Position numbers and translations under genes: made by a program. This document shows, in pieces, positions 1 through 4,627 of a stretch of DNA of 6,892 bases (its first letter is position 1; each line of letters begins with the position of its first letter). The DNA is from Opitutaceae bacterium (GTDB lineage: Bacteria > Verrucomicrobiota > Verrucomicrobiae > Opitutales > Opitutaceae), in contig JAISAX010000497.1 in assembly GCA_031266495.1 (NCBI GenBank), positions 1 through 6,892 on the forward strand, read 5' to 3'. The notes below the pieces were generated by a model. The model worked only from the letters and a program-made list of their open reading frames with translations, did not search any database and was not told the DNA's origin.

Positions 1-1
1 C

Positions 2-901
2 CTGCTGGCCACGCCCCGGACGCCACGGTTTGTAGTGAACAGTGTTCCATGCAGCGCAGCGCCCGACAGGACCCTTTCATGCGCGGAACGCGGCATCCCC
101 GTGCTTTGTGAAACGCCGCCGGCGCCCGATCTCGAAGGATTGCTGCGCCTGCACACACTCACCGAAACCAACGCGCGCGTCCAGGTGGCCGAGCAATATG
201 CATTGCAGCCGCTTCATGCCGCATGGCTCACTATTGTTAAAACAGGCCGCATCGGCGTGCCAACCCAGGCGCAGGTTTCGGTTGCGCACGGTTATCACGG
301 CGTGCACCTCATGCGCCGTCTGCTTGGAATCGGTTTTGAACAAGTGACAATCAACGCGCGGAGCTTCAAGTCTCCGCTTGTGCAGGGGCCTGGACGCGAT
401 GGCCCGCCCGCAAAAGAAATTGTCGAAACAGACGACCAACTCCTGGCCCGTTTTGATTTTAGCAACGGCAAGCTCGGTATTTTCGATTTCACCGGCGCAC
501 AATATTTTTCGTGGATTCGCGCCACTCGCGTGCTTGTGCGCGGCGAGCGCGGCGAATTTGACAACTCGAACGTTCGCTGGCTGCGCGATTATCAAACTCC
601 GATTGTCGAAACGCTGGTTCGTCATGACGCCGGTCAGGGACCCAATCTTGAGGGTTTTTATCACAAGGGATATACGCTGGGGTCGGAATGGATTTATAAA
701 AACCCGGTCGCCCCCGGACGTCTGGCGGACGACGAGATAGCCGTCGCTGATTGTCTTCAAAAAATGGATGCGTATGTGGACGGAGGCCCATCTTATATTG
801 ATCTCGGGGAAGCGTCCCATGATCAATATCTCAGTCTGCTCATGGCCCGGTCCGCGCAAACCGGGAACCCCGTCACGTCCGGACGCCAGCCCTGGATGTA
901 A
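2..901 (+). CDS. Gfo/Idh/MocA family oxidoreductase, 5'-truncated by window edge
   Basis: Predicted NAD(P)-dependent sugar or sugar-derivative dehydrogenase of the cytoplasm; the substrate is unknown. The frame is open from the first full codon at position 2, so a GTG at 35 is not the true start: family-like sequence (LLATP..., FVVNSVPCSAAPD) precedes it. The nucleotide-binding Rossmann N-terminus lies outside the window. Visible are the end of the Rossmann fold with GIPVLCETPPAPD (codons 31-43 of the fragment), a following QVAEQYALQPLHAAW segment, and the C-terminal alpha/beta substrate domain with AHGYHGVHLMRRLLG. Most family members have E-K-P where this protein has E-T-P (GAA ACG CCG at 110-118), so the usual lysine is replaced. 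I recall ETPPAP in a subgroup of the family, so this may be a subfamily trait rather than decay. The gene ends with TAA at 899-901, convergent with the dipeptidase. Its base composition is visibly less GC-rich than the genes to its right. Confidence 0.9.
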   Translation: MLATPRTPRFVVNSVPCSAAPDRTLSCAERGIPVLCETPPAPDLEGLLRLHTLTETNARVQVAEQYALQPLHAAWLTIVKTGRIGVPTQAQVSVAHGYHGVHLMRRLLGIGFEQVTINARSFKSPLVQGPGRDGPPAKEIVETDDQLLARFDFSNGKLGIFDFTGAQYFSWIRATRVLVRGERGEFDNSNVRWLRDYQTPIVETLVRHDAGQGPNLEGFYHKGYTLGSEWIYKNPVAPGRLADDEIAVADCLQKMDAYVDGGPSYIDLGEASHDQYLSLLMARSAQTGNPVTSGRQPWM

Positions 902-1009
902 TATTGGATAAAACAGTCCATTATTCCGCCGCCCCCTCCCGCGAAAGAATATATCTTCGGGTTCTTCGACGTTTTCGATAGAAACAGGGGGGAGGGGGGG
1001 GGCGATATT
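902..1009. other. Convergent intergenic gap with possible hairpins
   Basis: This gap separates the stops of two convergent genes. A run of CCCCCTCCC at 932-940 can pair with GGGAGGGGG at 990-998, a 9-bp stem with a loop of about 50 nt. A smaller imperfect hairpin can form at 942-959 (CGAA-A-GA with TCTTCG, loop ATATA). Neither has a T-run after it on either strand, so I cannot call a standard intrinsic terminator. A bidirectional termination role is plausible only from position. Confidence 0.35.
987..1002 (+). repeat. Interrupted G-tract (G6-A-G9)
   Basis: Six G, one A and nine G on the + strand, seven bases beyond the dipeptidase stop codon (C-rich on that gene's coding strand). It resembles the C-tracts elsewhere in the window, seen here on the opposite strand. 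It is a slippage-prone and structure-prone element in noncoding DNA. Confidence 0.85.
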
Positions 1010-2464
1010 TCAATCCACCGTTGCAATGCCCTCGAGGATACGCGCCGAGGCGCGTATCCCGTGTTCCATGACACCGAGATCGAAACTCTCGTTGGGCGCG
1101 TGCAGGTTGTCCTGCGGCAGGAACAGGCCGACCATCACGGAATCCAGACCGAGTTCGCGCCTGATGTCCGCGATGATCGGCACGCTGCCGCCCTCGCGCA
1201 GGTAGAGCGGCGGCTTGCCGAAAGCCTCGGCGATGGCCGCGTCCGCCGAGCGGAAGGCGCGTGCCAGCACCGGCGACTGACCGGAAGGCGTGTTGGAGCG
1301 GTCGGGCGGCACAACAACATAAGGCGTGCCGCCGTGCTGGTCGATGATCCGGTATGTGACGTCCGCCGGCATTCGCTCGCGGATCGTCTTGTACAAAAGT
1401 TCGCGGATACGTTCCGGCTGCTGGTTGGCGACGAGGCGGCAACTGATTTTTACGAACGCCTTGCCCGGGATCACCGTCTTCGTACCCTCGCCCTGGTAAC
1501 CGCCGCCGATGCCGTTGAACTCCAGCGTGGGCAGGTAGCGCGTGCATTCGAACGGCGTGTAACCGGCCGTCGGATGAAAGGCCGGGATGCCGAGAAATTT
1601 CCGGTACGCCTCCTCGTCGCCGCCGAGTTTTTCCAGTTCCTCGCGCTCCCAGGGTTCCACGTCGAGCACATCATCGTAAAATCCGGGGATGTTGACGCGC
1701 CCGTCCGGCGTGTGCAGCGAGGCGCAGAGTTCGGCGACGGCTTGTATCGGATTGCGCAAGACACCGCCGTGCAGGCCCGAGTGCAGATCGGTCTGCGGCC
1801 CCGTCACCTCGACATCGCAAAGCACGAGTCCGCGCAGGCCGCAGGTGATGACGATCTGCTCCGCGCTCGGGCTGCCGGTGTCGGACAACAGCACGAGGTC
1901 GGCTTTTTTCAGGCGGTCGCGGTAGTCGTTGAGAAACTTCGGGAAACTCGGGCTGCCCATCTCCTCCTCGCCCTCGATCATGAAGGTGATCCGCAACGGC
2001 AGATCCGGCCGCCGCTCCAGCAGCCGGGCCACCCCGGCGATGTGCGTCATCAGCGGCCCCTTGTTGTCGGCGGCGCCGCGACCCCAAATGCGCCCGTCGC
2101 GCACGACGGGATCGAACGGCGGCGTTTTCCAGAGACCGAGCGGATCGGCCGGTTGCACGTCGTAGTGGCCGTAAATGACAACATGCGGCACACGCCTGCC
2201 GTCGCCGTCGCTGGCACCATCACCGACGCCGTCGCTGGCGGCGGTCGCTCCGGTCGCTCCGGTTGCTCCGGTCGCCGGTTCGCGTGCGGCGAGGATGATC
2301 GGGTGTTTCGCCGTCCGCACGACTTCGACGGCGAAGCCGAGCGAGCCGAGCAGGCCGGCCAGAAACTCCTGCGCGCCCTGCATGCCCGCCTTCGCGGTGG
2401 AGTCGGTGGAGATGCTGGCGTGGCGGACAAATTCCTTCAGTTTTTCAACAGGATCGAAAGTCAT
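1010..2464 (-). CDS. M20 family metallo-dipeptidase (CNDP/ArgE/DapE-like)
   Basis: Predicted cytoplasmic di-metal dipeptidase that hydrolyses dipeptides or related amides. Starting at M (ATG at 2464-2462) it has 484 residues, a usual length for this group. Ligand and catalytic motifs are complete: YGHYDVQPA (H100 metal, D102 catalytic), GRGAADNKG (D133 bridging), EGEEEMGS (E167 catalytic base, E168 metal), LSDTG (D195 metal), DLHSGLHGG (H228, lid domain) and NLHAPNE (H455 metal); role assignments come from the family. The start at 2464 is preferred because MTFDPVEKLKEFVRHASISTDS is the expected N-terminus. A longer 505-residue version from 2527 is possible and adds a non-family-like stretch. 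Residues about 61-91 are an unusual Gly/Ala/Thr/Asp-rich insertion between HPIILA and PHVVIYGH, encoded by short tandem repeats. No signal peptide is seen. Transcribed away from the PEP-CTERM gene and convergent with the oxidoreductase. Confidence 0.95.
   Translation of the reverse strand: MTFDPVEKLKEFVRHASISTDSTAKAGMQGAQEFLAGLLGSLGFAVEVVRTAKHPIILAAREPATGATGATGATAASDGVGDGASDGDGRRVPHVVIYGHYDVQPADPLGLWKTPPFDPVVRDGRIWGRGAADNKGPLMTHIAGVARLLERRPDLPLRITFMIEGEEEMGSPSFPKFLNDYRDRLKKADLVLLSDTGSPSAEQIVITCGLRGLVLCDVEVTGPQTDLHSGLHGGVLRNPIQAVAELCASLHTPDGRVNIPGFYDDVLDVEPWEREELEKLGGDEEAYRKFLGIPAFHPTAGYTPFECTRYLPTLEFNGIGGGYQGEGTKTVIPGKAFVKISCRLVANQQPERIRELLYKTIRERMPADVTYRIIDQHGGTPYVVVPPDRSNTPSGQSPVLARAFRSADAAIAEAFGKPPLYLREGGSVPIIADIRRELGLDSVMVGLFLPQDNLHAPNESFDLGVMEHGIRASARILEGIATVD
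2204..2239 (-). repeat. Two 12-bp direct repeats, 24 bp apart, inside dipeptidase gene
   Basis: GCCGTCGCTGGC occurs exactly at 2204-2215 and 2228-2239 (written on the + strand). The 24-bp offset keeps the reading frame. The repeat encodes part of the Asp/Gly/Ser-rich section of the insertion (residues about 76-87). Confidence 0.85.
2243..2276 (-). repeat. 9-bp tandem repeat, about 3.8 copies, inside dipeptidase gene
   Basis: On the + strand the unit is GGTCGCTCC at 2243-2251 and 2252-2260, GGTTGCTCC at 2261-2269, then a partial GGTCGCC. On the coding strand it encodes repeated Ala-Thr-Gly (residues 64-74). The unit is three codons, so copy-number change would preserve the frame and only lengthen or shorten a surface loop next to the active-site strand. 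Confidence 0.93.
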
Positions 2465-2466
2465 GC

Positions 2467-2481
2467 TCTCCACGGTGGAGA
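2467..2481 (-). promoter_or_regulatory. Perfect palindrome overlapping the dipeptidase ribosome-binding region
   Basis: TCTCCACGGTGGAGA is a perfect 15-bp inverted repeat around one central base. On the dipeptidase strand its right arm (GTGGAGA) contains the only Shine-Dalgarno-like GGAG before the ATG at 2464, with just two bases between the palindrome and the start. In RNA it could fold (six pairs, three-base loop) and hide the GGAG. It could equally be an operator, or coding DNA if the upstream start at 2527 is used. Confidence 0.4.
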
Positions 2482-2614
2482 AAGTGGATGGCAGCCGCCA
2501 GCCGCTTTTTCGAAGAAAGCCCGCCATCCCATCATCCCGTCATCCGCCTGGCACGGGCAGGATAGTTCCCGAAAAACAATCCATGATCGCGGCAGGTACA
2601 AACGTAGTATTTTC

Positions 2615-2627
2615 GCGCGTGACGCGC
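2615..2627. promoter_or_regulatory. 13-bp palindrome, possible operator
   Basis: GCGCGT-G-ACGCGC is a perfect inverted repeat of 6 bp arms around one base, located between the two divergent start codons. Such symmetry in a divergent control region fits a dimeric repressor site. The motif does not match an operator I recognise, and a GC-rich palindrome of this size can arise by chance in this background. Confidence 0.3.
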
Positions 2628-2748
2628 CACCGGTATTCACTGCCTGCCACTGTGAAAAACATCCGCGGGAAAAAGCCGAAAGAGGAATAAGGTTAACGTT
2701 GTTCTTTTTAGATACTTTTATGTCCCGGTCTTCATCAGAAACGATCCA

Positions 2749-2773
2749 TTTTCTCCTCGTGTTTTCTCCTCGT
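2749..2773. repeat. 12-bp direct repeat upstream of the PEP-CTERM gene
   Basis: TTTTCTCCTCGT occurs exactly at 2749-2760 and 2762-2773, a 13-bp period. A third partial CCTCGT lies at 2813-2818. Repeated sites at this spacing about 130 bp before a start codon could bind a regulator. On the opposite strand each copy reads as a GAGGAGAAAA sequence resembling a ribosome-binding site. Confidence 0.6.
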
Positions 2774-2824
2774 ACTTTCCCTTGGCACTACACTTTAAAA
2801 CAAGGCGCCCATCCTCGTTGCCGA

Positions 2825-2830
2825 TATATT
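2825..2830 (+). promoter_or_regulatory. Candidate -10 element for the PEP-CTERM gene
   Basis: TATATT matches the bacterial -10 consensus at five of six positions, in the only AT-rich patch close to the gene, about 70 bp before its start. No acceptable -35 lies 16-18 bp upstream, so this is a weak call. Confidence 0.25.
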
Positions 2831-2898
2831 GTATGTTTCAGAGATCTTTCCGACAGACACCACCCGCATCCACACAGCATCCACACATGTAACAAGAA

Positions 2899-3780
2899 AT
2901 GAATACAAAAAACAGATCCTCGCTCGTCACCCTGCTCGCGGTTGCCACCGCCACCGCCGCCACCACCGCCGCGCTTGCCGCGACGTCCGTCAACCTCCTC
3001 ACCGACAACGCAACCGTTCGCGCCGCCGGCAACTACACCTACTACGCGCGCGGCAACGGCGTGTCCAGCGGCTCGGACCCGGCTCCGGAAACCGTCACAC
3101 CCTTCACCAAAAAATTCTATCCTGGCGCCCCGCACGGCGTGAACGATACCGCCGCCAAGGACGGCTTCCTCTCGGACGGCATCGACAACGGCATCTACGC
3201 CACAAACGGTGCATCCATCCCCTTTGCTTCCGGCGACCTCACCAACAACCTCACCACCACAACGGATTCTGTTTACGGCTGGTGGGGTGTCACTGAAATC
3301 ACCAAAACCTCATGGACGCCCGAAGGCTCATTCGACATTCTCTTCGATCTCGGCGCTGCCTATACGGTTACCGGCATCGAGATCATTTACACGGATTCAG
3401 GCAGCCGCCGCTGGTCCACGACCATCGACATCCAGAAAGCATACTACGCTGAAACCCTGGCAGGCTCCACACCCTCTGAAGGAGACTTCACCCTGTTCGG
3501 CGCCGGCGCCACCACCAGCAATGCCAGCGCGGGAACGCTCAACATCACCCCCGCAACCGGCGCCTCTGTTATCGCCCGGTACCTTGACCTCCGCCTCACC
3601 ACGCAAATCGCCAATTCCAACACCGGCGCTTATGGCGGGTATCTCCACGAAGTGCGCATCTACGGCTACGAAACCGCCACACCCTCCATCCCCGAACCCG
3701 CCACCTGGGCCATTCTCTCCGGCGCCGCCTCCCTGCTCACCGGCTTCCTGATCCGGCACCGCCGTTCCTCCCGGAAATAA
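2899..3780 (+). CDS. PEP-CTERM sorting domain protein with discoidin-like beta-sandwich
   Basis: Exported surface or envelope protein of 293 residues; probable ligand-binding or adhesive role, not an obvious enzyme. Residues 1-27 form a Sec signal peptide (positive MNTKNR, hydrophobic Ala/Thr/Leu core, ALA-A cleavage region). The mature domain has a beta-sandwich pattern reminiscent of F5/8 type C (discoidin) carbohydrate-binding folds: [20 protein letters not shown] at 145-164 and a closing [11 protein letters not shown] at 248-258. The C-terminus is a classic PEP-CTERM tail: I-PEP-ATWA at 264-271, a hydrophobic helix to about 285, then RHRRSSRK. In known systems an exosortase removes this tail; none is encoded in the window. 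The start ATG has only AAGAA before it as a weak ribosome-binding site. First of three same-strand genes coding for exported proteins. Confidence 0.92.
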   Translation: MNTKNRSSLVTLLAVATATAATTAALAATSVNLLTDNATVRAAGNYTYYARGNGVSSGSDPAPETVTPFTKKFYPGAPHGVNDTAAKDGFLSDGIDNGIYATNGASIPFASGDLTNNLTTTTDSVYGWWGVTEITKTSWTPEGSFDILFDLGAAYTVTGIEIIYTDSGSRRWSTTIDIQKAYYAETLAGSTPSEGDFTLFGAGATTSNASAGTLNITPATGASVIARYLDLRLTTQIANSNTGAYGGYLHEVRIYGYETATPSIPEPATWAILSGAASLLTGFLIRHRRSSRK

Positions 3781-3833
3781 CACACGGACCACGCAACCAT
3801 CAAAACGCACATCCCGCATCCGGGCATCCGCTG

Positions 3834-3847
3834 CCCCCCCCCCCCCC
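3834..3847 (+). repeat. Homopolymer tract C14 upstream of the pilin-like gene
   Basis: Fourteen consecutive C in the 100-bp gap after the PEP-CTERM stop. It ends exactly 33 bases before the ATG of the pilin-like gene. Tracts of this length are prone to replication slippage, and its place fits a leader or promoter-spacer position. Confidence 0.95.
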
Positions 3848-3864
3848 TGCCCCGACTCCCGCCA

Positions 3865-3947
3865 CGCCCGCCACTGCGCCATGCACCACGCCCGCCGCAA
3901 TGCACACTGCAACGCCCGCCACCACGCACGCTGCAACGTCCGCCACC
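3865..3947 (+). repeat. Imperfect 24-bp tandem repeat forming the prepilin leader
   Basis: Units begin at 3865, 3889, 3913 and 3937, each opening with CGCCCGCC (CGTCCGCC in the last). The second and third units match at 20 of 24 bases; the first and last are more diverged or partial. The array starts 16 bp before the ATG and runs to the leader cleavage region. Read in frame it encodes octads of the type HARRNAHC / NARHHARC / NVRHRA. Confidence 0.8.
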
Positions 3948-4555
3948 GAGCCTTCACACTCATCGAACTGCTCACCGTCATTGCCATTATCGGCATCCTG
4001 GCGGGCATTCTCATCCCCACCGTTTCCAGCGTCCGCAAATCCGCCCGCAAGGCCGAATGTATCAGCAATCTTCGCCAGCTCTACGGCGTGGTTATCCTCT
4101 GCACGCAGGACAACAGGGATCTTCTCCCCATCGCCTTCGACAACACGACCCGGCAAGGCTGGCGCTGGTACATGACCGAGCACGGCTACCTCGACAAAAA
4201 GACCGGCATCACCGGCTGTCCCGAACAACGCCGCGCCCATCCCGACACCGGCGATCCCCTCGCCTCCACCTACAGCATGAACCGCAACCTCTGCCTCAGC
4301 CCGCCCAATCCACGCAAGCACTACACCGACATTGCCACACCCAGTCGCACCCTGCTGATCTGCGACGGACGCAAGGATTCCAACGGCACCTGGAACGAAA
4401 CCGTCGCCGGCGAAAGCGGGAACCTCCCCGCCGCCGCGCACAAGGATGACGTCAATCTCCTCTATGCCGACGGCCACGTCGGCGCCACGAGACAATCCGC
4501 CATCCCCGTCTGGAGCGGCAGCGACGACGGCAAGGTTTTTTGGCTCGGCCAATAG
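3881..4555 (+). CDS. Pseudopilin / type IV pilin-like protein with H-X9-DG motif
   Basis: Inner-membrane prepilin of 224 residues, to be cleaved and N-methylated by a prepilin peptidase. The cleavage site is RA^[18 protein letters not shown]: Ala24 at -1 instead of the common Gly, Phe25 at +1 and Glu29 at +5, followed by the hydrophobic helix at 25-45. The globular domain carries [17 protein letters not shown] after the helix. Near the C-terminus it has H187-X9-D197-G198 (AHKDD...LYADGHV), the processing-associated motif common in Planctomycetes, Lentisphaerae and Verrucomicrobia pseudopilins. Such proteins are numerous in these phyla and their roles (type II secretion-like or undefined) are mostly unknown. 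The 24-residue leader is odd: a His/Arg/Asn/Cys octad repeat. ATG 3881 is the only in-frame start; the frame is open upstream but has no start codon, and no Shine-Dalgarno sequence is present. Confidence 0.95.
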   Translation: MHHARRNAHCNARHHARCNVRHRAFTLIELLTVIAIIGILAGILIPTVSSVRKSARKAECISNLRQLYGVVILCTQDNRDLLPIAFDNTTRQGWRWYMTEHGYLDKKTGITGCPEQRRAHPDTGDPLASTYSMNRNLCLSPPNPRKHYTDIATPSRTLLICDGRKDSNGTWNETVAGESGNLPAAAHKDDVNLLYADGHVGATRQSAIPVWSGSDDGKVFWLGQ

Positions 4556-4579
4556 CCGCCCGTTTTTGCACCCGACGCG

Positions 4580-4594
4580 CCCCCCCCCCCCCCC
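4580..4594 (+). repeat. Homopolymer tract C15 upstream of the large secreted protein gene
   Basis: Fifteen consecutive C in the 72-bp gap after the pilin-like gene. It ends exactly 33 bases before the next ATG at 4628, the same distance as the C14 tract before the pilin-like gene. The 33-base leaders that follow the two tracts are otherwise unlike each other, and both lack a purine-rich ribosome-binding site. Confidence 0.95.
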
Positions 4595-4627
4595 AGTCAC
4601 CTTCTCCGTCTCCCTTTCTCCATCCCG

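Larger units (their letters stand above)
2465..2898. other. Divergent intergenic regulatory region
   Basis: About 430 bp between the start of the leftward dipeptidase gene and the rightward PEP-CTERM gene; it must hold promoters for both. Its right half (about 2640-2900) is clearly more AT-rich than the surrounding genes. It contains two perfect odd-centred palindromes and a 12-bp direct repeat, listed separately. No convincing paired -35/-10 could be found for either direction. The long ORFs crossing this region on both strands lack any family resemblance and are not called. Confidence 0.7.

Noticed and set aside
35..901. GTG at 35 as the start of the oxidoreductase gene
   Set aside because: The frame is open to the left edge and the residues before GTG continue the expected Rossmann-fold strand, so the gene is truncated by the window.
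2735..2757. A mini-ORF on the − strand (ATG at 2749, MDRF) preceded by a good AGGAG
   Set aside because: It is only four codons, and the AGGAG comes from a direct repeat. A leader peptide cannot be supported without conservation.
2783..2798. A TGGCAC...TTTAA sequence resembling a sigma-54 promoter
   Set aside because: The -24 GG is present, but the -12 GC dinucleotide is absent and the spacing does not fit.
1061..2902. A 613-codon open frame on the + strand across the dipeptidase and the divergent region
   Set aside because: It is antisense to an M20 gene with complete catalytic motifs, is Arg/His-rich, and shows no family pattern.
3865..3947. The 24-bp repeats as a CRISPR-like or attachment-site array
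   Set aside because: The units abut without spacers, diverge, and encode a leader peptide in frame with the pilin-like protein.
4540..4567. Hairpin TTGGC-TCG-GCCAA at the pilin-like stop, with TTTTT at 4563-4567
   Set aside because: The stem is only five pairs, is partly coding, and the T-run is 10 bases away, so it does not make a credible intrinsic terminator.
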